DNA of 64,000 nt from Xanthostigma xanthostigma (Eukaryota; Arthropoda; Insecta; Raphidioptera; Raphidiidae). The stretch covers positions 38,274,753 through 38,338,752 of the forward strand of contig OY754469.1 of assembly GCA_963575645.1 (NCBI GenBank), read 5' to 3'. A program made the translations under genes and the position numbers. Of this stretch, positions 45,901 through 56,881 are shown one piece after another. The notes below the pieces were generated by a model. It saw only the letters and a program-made list of their open reading frames with translations. It had not been told where the DNA came from and did no database searches. Each line of letters begins with the position of its first letter. Within the stretch, counting starts at the first letter, position 1.

Positions 45901-48733
45901 ATTATTTTTTTAGTACCCAACATAACTTTTTTGTAAATTAGAAATTTATTTAGACTCGGTAGACACGGTCGGTTCCAAGGGCGTAAATGGGGGGGGGGGG
46001 GTAATTACCCCCCCAGGATCAAAAATAAAATTTAGAAACACTTCTTGAAAAAAATTAGTAAAATTGGTTTGGAAATTAATATTTTGCTTGACATCTTCCT
46101 CTGTGAGTATTCTTGTGTGATATTAAAAAAAACTAAAAAAAATATTGATTTTTTGCTTTACCCCCCTCCCCAGAAAAATAAAATATCTACGCCTTTGGTC
46201 GATCCTTAAAATCAAGTCAATCTTTCTGTTCACATACTTAGGTATTAAAAATAAAAATTTTCTACTCGTTGGAAAATATTGATATTTTTACAGCATCGAT
46301 ACATTGTATCGTCCGATGTTAACATGATAACAACGATGTTTTAAAAATTTTGTTGCATTCCTAGAATCGTGAAAGTGGTCCAGGTTTGAATCCTAACTCG
46401 CGACCCTTTTTATATGACGGCTAAAAGCTTATTAATCTAAATTTGTGCAAGTGGCTACAAAATATTTTTTTAATGTTATATGTATATATTTTTTTGTTAT
46501 AATAATATATTTCAATTTTCAGATTTTGCTCAGCCCAAAACAAATAAATGTTACGCCGCTACAAATAGAATTACTTGAAAAAGAATTGGGAGAATTAAAA
46601 CTGTCATTACAAGAAGCAAACACAAAAAATTCATATCTTTCAGCTATAGTCGATGAACAAAAAAAGTATGTTTGGATTGTGTTCAATTTAAATATAATCG
46701 GTTTCTTATATTTATTTTGTTTCTGACAGAAAATTAGAAACTTTTGAAAATGAATGGCAACAAATTAAAGCGACAAGCACGCCACAGCCTGATCAAGAAA
46801 TGCGTCAAAAACTCGACGATGCAGATCGACTTATTCGTAAATTACACAAAGAAAATGACGATCAGCGAAAAGAGGTAATGCGATTTTATATTTTCATTTC
46901 AGTTATCGAAAACTAAACCGCTATTTATGCTGAAAAAAAACAAAAACCAAACGAATCGTAAGAACCAATTCAAATCGATTTTCATAAAAAAAAGTTCTGA
47001 ATAAAAAATTCCAGAATTAAAAGCAAAACCTTATTAAATTTCTCAAAACAAAATCGAAATAGTCGACAAAACCGAAGTTCCGAAACCTCAACGTTATTGC
47101 GATCGTGTTTCGATCCGTGAATTTTATGTTACATAGATTGCAACATTACGATCATCGATAGCAAACGGAGAAAGTTACAGTCATCAAGGACGTGATTATT
47201 ACCACAATAGCGGTCAACAAAGCAGGGGCAGTGGCGGTGGAGGTGGAGGCGGAGGACGTCGCGGCACGCATCACAGAGGGCAAAGGGATCATCGCTTCCC
47301 GCCGTTACATTCACAAAGCTTCTGGCACCAGGGCGGAAATTCGCGTGGCGGCCGCGGCAGCCAGCAGCGCGTCAGCGGCGGAGGCGGCGACAGAAGTCAA
47401 GAAAATGACGCGTCGTCACCGGGTAGCGGCACTACCCTGCCAAGCTTACGCGGCCGCGCCAATGGACAAGCGCAACAAGGATCGTCGGAATTTTCTCAAT
47501 CGTTTCCAAACAATTCAGGTCGGTCCAAAATTATGCACAAGCAATTTTCTTAGGGTTCCGTAAAAACAGAATCCTTACTTTTAGTAGGTGTGCTGTCAAA
47601 AATATTTGGGTGGGTATTTGAGGCATGTCTGAAATACAAAATCGAAGACCTGGCTGAAGGGTAGTTGAGCTTAGCCAGGCCTTGAATTTTTTGCGAAATT
47701 TTATATGCAAAAAAGTTTTTGAGGCAATTTTAAACCGCCTGGCAAACATTTACACCCAACTAAATGATCTGGTTTATTTGTTGTGTATTCGGTCCCGTCC
47801 GGTTTCACCCGGGTGTAAAAGAACGAATGGGGAAGGGAGGAACTTGAGTACGCACATTCATCTTAGTTTACCGAGATGAATGTTGTGTCCAAATTTCATG
47901 ATGATCGGAGTTACTGTTCAAAAGTTTTTGTCGATAAAAAGCAGTATATATACTTTTTTTAACTAATAATTTTTTTTTAATTAATTAAATAAAATTAAAA
48001 TAAATTAAAATGTAAGCCTTAGAAGAAAGCAATGTAGAAAATAAACAAAAAAATAAAAATGTATTCGCCCAACGTAGGGCTCGAACCCACGACCCTGATA
48101 TTGACAGTCGTGTGCTCTACCGATTGATCTAGCCGGCGTTGTATACTGACAACGCTAATATGAGTATATTTAGTTAGTGCATTTCACCTGAATAGAAGCT
48201 TATTTTTGAGATACATTTTGCAACATTTGTCATTAATGCTCCACTCCTAATGGTCGTAGCCTGATTTTATGTAGCCTATAGCCTTCCTCGATAAATGGGC
48301 TATCCAACAAAAAAAACGTTTTTCAATTTGAACCAGTAGTTCCTGCGATTAGCAAACAAACTCTTCAGCTTTATATATTAGTATAGATTTCATTTGAAGG
48401 TGTTAAAATTTCAAATTGCCTCAAGGATGTTTTTTGCAAATAAAATTTCGCAAAGTTAAAAATTCACGCTTGGGCTAGGCCCCACTACTCTTTAGACAGG
48501 TCTTCAAAGTGTTACACAAATTCTCACGCTGCCTCAAATACCTACGCAAGAACGTTTTTTGATAGCTCTTGGACTATTTGTACAAATAAAAAATATTGTT
48601 CTCCTTCTCAGGTGGGAACGGAAACAGACGTTCAGGCGGCTATCATCACAACGGAAATCACAAATATCGTGGCGATTCGTGGAACAGCGATAGTGAAAGA
48701 AAGTATCGAGGCGGTCGAGGATCGAAATCGTAG
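42957..48733 (+). CDS. CCDC92/CCDC74-type coiled-coil protein with an RGG-like glycine-rich tail
   Basis: Seven exons join in phase: 42957-43004, 44525-44717, 45488-45570, 46523-46665, 46730-46874, 47137-47518 and 48612-48733, giving 371 residues. Residues about 38-90 (VSQLEQNIRFLQEQHQSMLN, then GLHHEVEILRQRNRDLQFQL) match the CCDC92/CCDC74 N-terminal coiled coil. A second coiled coil spans about 115-205 (IELLEKELGELKLSLQEANT; LDDADRLIRKLHKENDDQRK). From about 205 the chain is rich in Gly, Arg, Ser, Gln and His (SRGSGGGGGGGGRRG; GGNSRGGRGSQQ) and ends YRGGRGSKS, an RNA-binding-like tail not typical of vertebrate CCDC92. Vertebrate CCDC92 sits at centrioles and cilia. Exon 6 uses a weak donor (GTCGGT). 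Exon 3 has an open read-through that could make a shorter isoform. Confidence 0.8.
43305..43809. mobile_element. Non-autonomous element with GGCACTTCACATGGCTATT ends, copy 2
   Basis: Inverted sister of 11684-12186 with the same ends and about the same length. On the minus strand it carries the same MNWDNETVLKFLEF frame start. It lies in intron 1 of the coiled-coil gene and abuts another inverted-repeat unit starting at 43831. Confidence 0.7.
43831..44181. mobile_element. Inverted-repeat element with TTGTCAACC ends
   Basis: TTGTCAACCATAGACCTGCA plus CAACCAGCACA at the left is answered by TGTGCTGGTTGTGCAGG plus CATGCTTGACAA at the right, an inverted repeat of about 31 bp bounding 351 bp. No clear target duplication or coding content. 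Confidence 0.55.
44884..45130 (+). mobile_element. 3' end of a Jockey/CR1-type LINE
   Basis: The frame NKSAEYNALKMFNNLPVSFK matches the very C-terminal phrase of Jockey/CR1-like reverse-transcriptase proteins (LK-FN-LP--IK). After a stop the sequence continues with a TTAAAAGATTATTGAAGACT block and ends in a TTCTTTCTAATTCTAATG simple tail. It is a short, 5'-truncated copy. Confidence 0.65.
45976..46197. mobile_element. hAT MITE, CAAGGGCGTARATG family, copy 2
   Basis: Ends CAAGGGCGTAAATG and TATCTACGCCTTTG with flanks GTCGGTTC and GTCGATCC (6 of 8 matching). The interior matches 19484-19728. A run of 13 or so G residues follows the left end. Confidence 0.8.
47790..48389 (+). mobile_element. 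RTE-like LINE/SINE composite tail, copy A
   Basis: It begins CGGTCCCGTCCGGTTTCACC and ends with GCCTTCCTCGATAAATGGGC, CCAGTAGTTCCTGCGATTAG and TTAGTATAGATT. These are the common insect RTE-type 3' phrases. A tRNA-like segment on the minus strand (48066-48138) lies inside. A second, similar copy is at 52188-52938 and a head fragment is near 63716. Confidence 0.7.
48066..48138 (-). repeat. tRNA-Lys-like segment inside the composite repeat, copy A
   Basis: The minus strand reads GCCGGCTAGATCAATCGGTA, then GAGCA and TCGTGGGTTCGAGCCCTACG, closely like tRNA-Lys(CUU) boxes A and B and the T-arm. The anticodon loop is CTGTCAA and its stem does not pair. The family repeats it, so I read it as a SINE-type segment, not a working tRNA gene. 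Confidence 0.65.
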
Positions 48734-48905
48734 TTTTTTTTAACTTTTAAGTAAAATAGAGAACACTATTAATAATTGTAATTATTGACAAATATTTGTA
48801 TGCATTTATATAAGCTAATGCATGATGTTATTACTTTTATTGGTAAATATATCTACTTTCGAGAAGCCTATGATTGTAAACAAATAATATTGATAATATA
48901 ATATA

Positions 48906-48911
48906 AATAAA
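48906..48911 (+). terminator. Poly(A) signal of the CCDC92-like gene
   Basis: AATAAA about 175 bases past the stop codon, followed by a T-rich stretch. Confidence 0.5.
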
Positions 48912-48959
48912 TGCTTCAAAGTTCTTTCTTTGATTTTATTTCTCAACACAATTTTTCCA

Positions 48960-49240
48960 TTAATAATAACTTGTCCGCGTTAACTAAACCGGAATAACCA
49001 TATAATCATTTATGGCAATAACTAACAAACCGCTGAGCCGATTTTGATAAAACGTCTGTGTTCAAATCAGACTACCGAGGAATACCTAATACATCCATGG
49101 TTAAAATCTTGTTTAATTTTATGCTTCTATAAAACGGCATCAGATGTCGCCAGCATAGAGACGATTCGAAATGATTATTTGACATCTTACAAATGTGTTA
49201 TATTTCGCGATAGTAAATGCGCGGATAAGTAAAAGTCAGT
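48960..49240. other. Gap between the CCDC92-like gene and xmas
   Basis: Contains a repeat-tail-like phrase (AACAAACCGCTGAGCCGATT) and then the presumed xmas promoter. No distinct promoter motif is seen. Confidence 0.35.
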
Positions 49241-49273
49241 AGTATTTTTAAACACAAATAGTTTCATGTAGAA

Positions 49274-52200
49274 ATGGATGAACCGATTAGTGATTCTGAA
49301 AAACTGTTAATACAGCAAGGCAAAAAGACGTCGCGTTTGGCGATAGAGTAAGTATTCTAACCTAACAAATAATTGTCAGTTACATATTATGTATTTGTAT
49401 ATTATTAGTGTATTTGCCAAATATATTAAAACATGCTGTTAAAATTTTAATAAAAACGGGCTTGATAGGACCAGACTTATAAATTAAGTGATTAATTTTT
49501 TATAAGAACAAATTTAAGTTAACATAAAACCACAATGCCTGTATTACCAAATACACTATACTCTCGACAGGGTTTTGACACTGTTGCCCGAGTATTTTAT
49601 TTTTGCGTTTATTTATACAGGAATAAATTATTTTTTTACAGTTGTTTCAACGTGCCAGATGATTTATTCGACAGAGTTACCGCAAAGGAATATTTCCAGC
49701 AGTTCGGTCGAGTTACTCGTATGTATTTACGACCGAATCGTAAATCGTGTACAGTAGAATATTATAGCCAAGCTGCAGCAGAAGATGCTTATAATGGATT
49801 GGGAGAATTTAAAGGAGAACTTTTCGAAGTATTTTGGAAAGGAGAATCACCGTGAGTTTACTTTTAAGTTTAATTTTCACAGAAACTACAAACTGTAAAT
49901 ATTTAGGTTTAATAATTTGTATTTTTTGTAGGCAAACCAAAAAAACTCCTCCAGCAAAAAAGAAAACGCAAGAATTAGACCCTGAAGTTAAAGCCGAACT
50001 CGATGCAATGGGTGTTGAAACCCATCAGTCACTGTTTCGTCCAGAAGGTATTATATATCTTTTTTTTTGCGAATGATCTCGGCTGCTACAATAAATATGT
50101 CTCTGTTTCTTTTGACGCGATTAATAATATGATTCAATCGAACCTACCAATCTGTCGGCACAAGGAAGGTGTCTATTAAGGAAGATTTTACTGTATTTAA
50201 TTTTTTTTACAGTTATAGACTTAGATCCACCAACCCCCGTTAACGAAAAATTGTCAAAACAAGCCGTGAAAGTAAGAGCTAAAAAAGCTGTCGCCAAAGC
50301 TCTCCAGCGACGGAGAATTTCCAGTGAATCAGCCGCTAAAAAAAGAGAGAAATCCAAGACAAAAGGGAAATCGCTACCAGTGCCTAGGTATGGAACTTGA
50401 TTGTTGATTATTTAAAATTTAAATGATATATTTTACCTCAGTACTAGCCGTTACTCGCGATCTCACTCATGTTAAAGTTGTAACGATTCAAAACTTTTAG
50501 ATTATAATGTACATAGTTTAGAGGTAATAATTAGAATTGGGTGTTTACTGTACTTGTCTATTTGTTTTGTCACGGCGCGTGTCATTTTTCGTTTCCGCAT
50601 GTTAAACGACGCCGTGAAATACAGGAAATAGAAATGTTTTTTGTCGAAAAGGCAGTAGGTTTTAAAAGGTTGAAAGAGAATGTATTAAAATAAGCTGTGA
50701 AAAAGTGCTGAAATATTTCCTTTAAACCACATCAGGGAGAATCTGGAGTACTTGGTGATCTACCGATTCAAATTTCTTTTTGCATGTGTCGTTTAATTGA
50801 TTATTTTTCACTTTGTCAATTCCAATCACATTAAGATATCAGAAATTTTCTGTGTGTACATTCTAAGATATCTTGTTCACAACAATTTTCTAATAAAACT
50901 TTCAACAAAAATATTTTAAATTGTTTATTAATTTTATTAAAATTTATATATTACGAGACGATTACGTAAGCTTATCCGAAAAAGTCCAAAGCTAATCGTT
51001 TCAAAGTTGTCTTGACCTTACTGGCCAAATAAAAAGTCATTGATAGTACAGTTTACTTAATTCATTTTTGGATACAGATATCTATAATAAAGAGTCTTTA
51101 ATGATACAGAAAGTATCTTAGATATAAAATGGTATCTTAAATGAAAGAAATTACAAACAAATCAATTACTATGCTATTTTATGATTGATTAATTATTTAT
51201 TTTTTAGTGTTAAGACTATCCAAGTTGATCCGGGGCAAGTTGCTGAACTTTTAGCTATTATAAATGCCTCGGCTCATAACGCCGAAGAACAGTTCCGAGT
51301 ATTGGAAGCCAGAGACAAGCTTATCCGTATTCACACTTTGCGGGAAAGAGATTTGACCAAAGCCACAAAAACCGTCGGCACTTGTCCAGACATGTGTCCC
51401 GAAAAAGAGAGGCTCATGCGAGAAGCAAAACATCAGGTAAACATTTATTTTGAACTAGTCGCATTTCCCAAGCTGTGCCCGAGAACGACATCCCACTGTT
51501 AGGAAAGTAAAATGAAATATAGTCTTAAAACGTCCTACTTATTTTATCTCGACATTCGTACAAATCGAATTAATGTGAATTAATCACAAGCAAACAATAG
51601 ACGTAAATTGCCGGTAAAATTTGACGAAAACGTAGAGAACAAAAAGCTGTGTATCAACGATGCCCGCTCACGACAGGCAGGCTGCGGCACTACAGTCTTC
51701 TTTCATATGCACACTGTATAGCAACGCATGCGCGTTGGGGTACAGTAATTTAACTTATTCTCTGCGTGTATCTAAAGCAGGTTTATTAGATTTTACAATA
51801 AGTCTGAGGTAGGAAACCTATATTTTAATCTAGGATCTCTTATATATCGATACTTTTCAAATAAATCCGTTCACTAGTTCGAACGTGATTGAACAACAAA
51901 CATTTTTTTCGTTTTTGAAGTAGAACTTCTTTCCACATGGTAGAGCAATTATTTAGTTTCATGCGATTGAAAATGTAACTAAACGCTGTAAAAAAAATGG
52001 TCTAGGAATCAAACCAGGAGGAACCCCTACAATGCACGAACGTTGATTCTGTAGGCTCGAAACAGTATAATGTACATGTGTAGTGTGAAATGCAGTTTCT
52101 TTTTTATATAAATAAGTAGGGATATTTTAATTTTGTTGACTTGCCAAACAGAATTTTTGTATACAAATAACGTCTGTCTATCATTGACTAGCGGTCCCGC

Positions 52201-55200
52201 CCGGTTTCACCCGGGTGCAAAAGAATGAATGGGGAAGAAAGGGACATGAGTACGCACATCCATCTTAGTTTACCGAGATGAATGTTGTGTCCAAACTTAA
52301 GAATGATCAGCGTTACCGTTCAAAAGTTTTTGTCGTTAAAAAGTAGTATTTATACTTTTTTTAAGTAATAAATTTCTTTTAATATAATAAATATTTAATT
52401 GAAAACACTGTAGGAAAATTATTATTATTATTATTATTATTATAGGTGCCTATAGTTGTAACAGTTTTAAAATGAGCTATTAATTAGATTTATTTAATTT
52501 TAATTAGGTATCGGTATAAAATTTTAAAAAATTGAAATGTAAGCCTTAGAAGAAAGCAATGTAGAAAATAAAAAAAAAATAAAAATATATTTGCTGACTT
52601 CGGGCTTGAACCCTAGACCCTGGCATTAAGAGTCTTACGCTCTACCGATTGAGCTATCCGGACTTGTATACTTGGCGCGCTAATATTGCAATATTTAGTT
52701 AAGGCATTTCACCTGACAATATTTGTCGGACGGACTAATTTTGAGTTGCATCTTGCAACATTTTTCATTGATGCTCCACTCCAATTGGTCGTAGCGTAAT
52801 ATTATATAGCCTATAGCCTTCCTCGATAAATGGGCTATTCAACAAAAAAAATTTGTTCTATTCGAACCAGTAGTTTCTGAGATTAGCGCGTTCAAACAAA
52901 CAAACAAACTCTGCAGCTTTACATATTAAGTATAGATTAATTTTTCAGGTCGCAATGTATGAACAGGAAATCGATGAGAACGGAGAACCTCGTATGAATC
53001 ATAAGATAGCAATAAAACAGTATTCCCGAAGCTCGGCCGATCAAGAAGTTCCGCTGCCTCACGAGTTACGACCGGTTTCTGTGCTTCAACTAACGATGGG
53101 CTACCTTTTGCATCGTATTGTTAACATGTGCGAAGAACCAGACGTTAACATAGCAGAATGGTACCATTTTATGTGGGATAGAACTCGAGGTATTCGCAAA
53201 GACATCACGCAACAAGAGCTGTGTTGTTTGGGCTCAGTCGAATTGGTTGAACAGTGCGCTAGATTCCATATTCATTGTGCAGCTCGGTTGGTAGCTGAGG
53301 ATCCATCGGTTTGCGATCAGAAAATTAACACGGAGAATTTAACTAAATGTCTACAAACCCTAAAGTACATGTACCACGATCTTAATATAAAAAATGTTTC
53401 GTGTCCAAATGAAGCGGAATTTAGAGGTTATATCATTTTATTGAATTTGGGCGACGGGAATTTTATGTGGGAAGTCCAACAGCTGAAGCTGGAAATTCAG
53501 AGCTCACCGGAAGTCAAGTTTGGCATCCGAGTTTTTTCCGCTTTGGATAATAACAACTACGTAAGTTTTTTTAAACTCGTACGATCGACGACTTATTTGA
53601 ATGCTTGCATTCTCTTACGATATTTCAATAAAGTACGGTATCGCGCGATTAATACGATAGTCAAAACGTATTCCGGAAGAGCTATCCTAACGAGAATGCC
53701 CATTACGGAACTCCAAAATATATTAGCGTTTGAAGATATCCAAGCGACAATTTCTTTTTTGGAGTCTTACGGATTGAAATTCGACGAAACTCAAATTCAA
53801 GTTGTTTTGGATCGTAAATCGTTTGTTAATACGAATACGACATACGAACTTGAAAGAGCTATTAATATTATCGAATCTAAACGCAAATGTTCGGTCAGTG
53901 AAATTATTTGCGGAAAAGCACTTCCTCCGAAAAATTACGAAGCTCACAAATTGCAATGCAGCTTTGACAATGGCTTTTTGAAAGCATCAGAGATAGATCC
54001 AAAATGGAGTGATAAAGCAATTCGAAACCCTTCAAAACTCGTACTTCCGACGAAGTTTACATCGAGTTCGCATTCAAATGTATCGGAAAATAAACAGTCT
54101 GCAACGATCGCTCCGAGTTCTGTATTTGCAGCTCAGAACTCGCAGTCATCTTCGTCAATATTCAATTCGCCGCCATCGCAGCCTAACATCTTGGCGGTAA
54201 CTGATTCGGCAATAATTAAGGCCTCACCGTTTGGAAATAAAGGGTCTCAACCGAGTAGTATTTTTGGTGTTCCAAAATCAGAGTCATTTTTTGGGCCGTC
54301 AAACAGTCAGCCATTTCCTTCGGTGTTTAAACCGTTAGAAAAAAACATATTTGGGGAAAAATCAGAAACAAAATTCGACGGAGCGGCAGGACGAAATATT
54401 TTCGGACAATCAAAATCGAATCAACCTGCAGAATCGAACATATTTCGAGAAAGAAAAACCGAAACTACAAGTGGAATATTTGGAAGTTTTACAACTACCG
54501 TAAAGCCTTCCTTCGGAGACGGCAGAAGTGAGTTAATGAAAGCAGCACAAAATAAAATGATCGAAGAAATGAAGATCAAAAAGCAAGCGGAATTGCAAGC
54601 GTTTTTAGAAGAAGAAAAGAAAAGAAAACTCGAAGAGGCTAGAATTAAAGCTGAAGAAGAGGCCAGAAGGATAACGGAATTGGAACAAAGACGAATAATG
54701 GAGGAAGCAAAAAAGAGAGTAGAAGAAGAAGCAAGAAAGAAGGCGGAGGAAGAAGCAAGGAAGAAGGCGGAAGAAGAAGCAAAGAAAAAAGCTGAACTTG
54801 AAATTCAACGCAGAGCAGAGGAGGCGAGAAGGAAACTAGAAGAAGATAAACGGAAAGCTGAAGAAGCCAGAAGAAGAGCTGAAGAAGAAGCTAGGAGACG
54901 AGCGATATTGGAAGCGGAAATGAAAAGACGGGCGGCAGAAGAAAAACGTTTAAAGGAAATGCTAGAAAAGAAAGAGAGGGAAACGGCAGTTTTTCAGTTA
55001 GTTGAAAGTCTCTTAAATAAAGTCGAGGACGTTGACAGGAAATACAGATTGAATGAAATTAAATCAAAGATTCAAAAAAGAAAACTAATCAGTCTGGTAA
55101 AATTGTGGAGGCACAAAGTGATCGTTGCAAAAAAGAAACGCAAAGCGGTCGATGATTTACCGATTTGGCTTCCATCACTTTCAACTGAAGAAGAAGCTAA

Positions 55201-56881
55201 AGAACTGTACACGTCGAGTCAAAACGAAACTCTTCAAAATATGAAACGATATAAATTAGGAAAATCTCAAACATTTAAATTACTACAAAAATCACAGCGC
55301 TTAAAAATAAATATTCAAAAAGTCGTTTACACCGTTTTGAAAAAACGCATGCAAGATAACGCCAATTGTATAGTAAACAGTTTATTTTGGAAAGTTGTAA
55401 TTTCTGTACCGGATCAGAAAGAATCGCAAAGGGACGTTGTCGACAGGTTAGAAAATGTGGTCGATAATTCTTTCGATCATTTAAAGCCAAATTTTGATCC
55501 GAACGTTCTTGTTTGTGAAAAATTTAAACCTAACGCGTCTGATACTTTGGCAGTATGCATACAAAAAAATCGAGGTTTGAATGTGCCTTCAGAACTGAAA
55601 TTTGAAAAGTTCGATTTAATGGTGCTGGGAATAAATAGTGAAGAATTTATCGATAGAATCAATTATCGGTTATGTACGTTTTTAAGAACGAAACCAAAAC
55701 TTTCTACAATTCCGATTGTTTTAATTCTTCGAAGAGGACGAAATCCCGTTTCGGAGACACTTATCGAACGAACTTTAAAGTTAGACGATTTAATTGAAAA
55801 TAATCTTATCTCAGATTATTGCATCCTTTTCGAAGACGTTTTAACTAAAGATAATTTAATATCAATGATAGAAAAAGGGCTGGGATGGCTAGCTTCGAAA
55901 ACAAACGAAGCACCTCCTTTAGAAATGGATTATTTACAGAATGTTTTGTGTAGTTCTTTAACCGAAGAATTTACGAGTAGATTAAATGCGAGCGCAAGTA
56001 TTAATTCTGTATTTCAAAAAGCACTTAATAATCCACGAGTCATAGTAGAAGTGTATAATGAATCGATTAATCGTTTGATCGACTTATTGTTCGATAAACG
56101 TAATCTGAATTATCCGTCGTTTCCGAAAAATTTGAAATCGTTTATCGATATCGAAAAATCTTGTCCGCAAAAGTATGAACGATTCCCAGATTTTTGGAGA
56201 CACGATGGTTACAGAACGAAAATAAAAAATGAAATTTCACAGCTTTTATTACCTGTGGTACGATGGGATTGGCCATCGAAAAGTTTGTCCCAGTTAAAAG
56301 AACAAATTCGGAATTATTGTACAGTTTCAATTAAAAGTAGCAGAACCGAAAAAGTGTTTTTGAAAATATTATCTGTGATATTGTCTCATTTCGATAACGA
56401 TGAAGATTTTGAAGAAAAAATTAATAAATTTTCGTGGTTGGACGTTTTTGAAATTATAATGACGGAAAAAATTAATTGCATAGCTTTTAATTTAAAAGAG
56501 ATAGAATTTCAAATTGTTGTTTATAATCAAAATGACATGAAATCGTTTAAAACATATCCGTGGTGGTACGAATCACGTTATGTGACCGATTATCTGAAAT
56601 CGGTTAAATTACCTACCGATGACACAGAACAAAAGAATACCAAAAAACAAAAGCTAGCCGTTGACGATTTCGAATTAGATTTTGATATCGATAAAGCATT
56701 GGAAGATATAACTATGAGTTATAATGAGAATACTGCACGTGTAAAAAGAGATGACAGATCGAAATTTTATTCTTTGTTTAACGATTTAAAATTAACAATC
56801 GACATACATAAACAAGCTGTGAAAAAAACTGACGAGATATTGACAGCACAAATTGAAAAAGGCCAAGATATTAATCGATAA
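49274..56881 (+). CDS. xmas: Xmas / GANP (MCM3AP) mRNA-export factor, TREX-2 scaffold
   Basis: The scaffold of the TREX-2 complex, which couples transcription to mRNA export at the nuclear pore. Six exons join in phase: 49274-49347, 49642-49851, 49932-50047, 50213-50387, 51208-51436 and 52949-56881, giving 1578 residues. Residues about 25-94 form an RRM (FNVPDDLFDRVTAKEYFQQF; GRVTRMYLRPNR). A basic linker follows. The SAC3 domain begins with CPDMCPEKERLMREAKHQ at 251-268 and runs to about 560 (LTMGYLLHRIVNM, AEWYHFMWDRTRGIRKD). Residues about 690-790 hold FG-type repeats (SIFG, FFG, NIFG, GIFG). Residues about 798-955 are a long Glu/Lys/Arg helix of the EEEARKKAEEEA kind. The C-terminal half resembles GANP, including a run of short helices. 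The last exon is unusually long (3.9 kb). Its acceptor directly follows a LINE-like tail. Confidence 0.93.
52188..52938 (+). mobile_element. RTE-like LINE/SINE composite tail, copy B
   Basis: Same family as 47790-48389: CTAGCGGTCCCGCCCGG at the left, GCCTTCCTCGATAAATGGGC and TAGTATAGATT at the right. It carries an extra AT-rich stretch with an (ATT)n run near 52420-52443. The right end stops 11 bases before xmas exon 6. Confidence 0.75.
52591..52661 (-). repeat. tRNA-Lys-like segment inside the composite repeat, copy B
   Basis: The minus strand reads CCGGATAGCTCAATCGGTAG, then CTCTTAA as a CUU anticodon loop and GGGTTCAAGCCC as the T-arm. It is closer to tRNA-Lys(CUU) than copy A, but the anticodon stem is mismatched and it sits in the same place of the same repeat. 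Confidence 0.65.

Noticed and set aside
52591-52661. tRNA-Lys(CUU) gene on the minus strand
   Set aside because: The anticodon stem is mismatched and the segment recurs at the same place in copy A of the same repeat, so it is part of a mobile element.
54605-54808. Phe/Leu-rich minus-strand frame that looks hydrophobic
   Set aside because: It is the complement of the Glu/Lys-rich helix of xmas and has no gene context.
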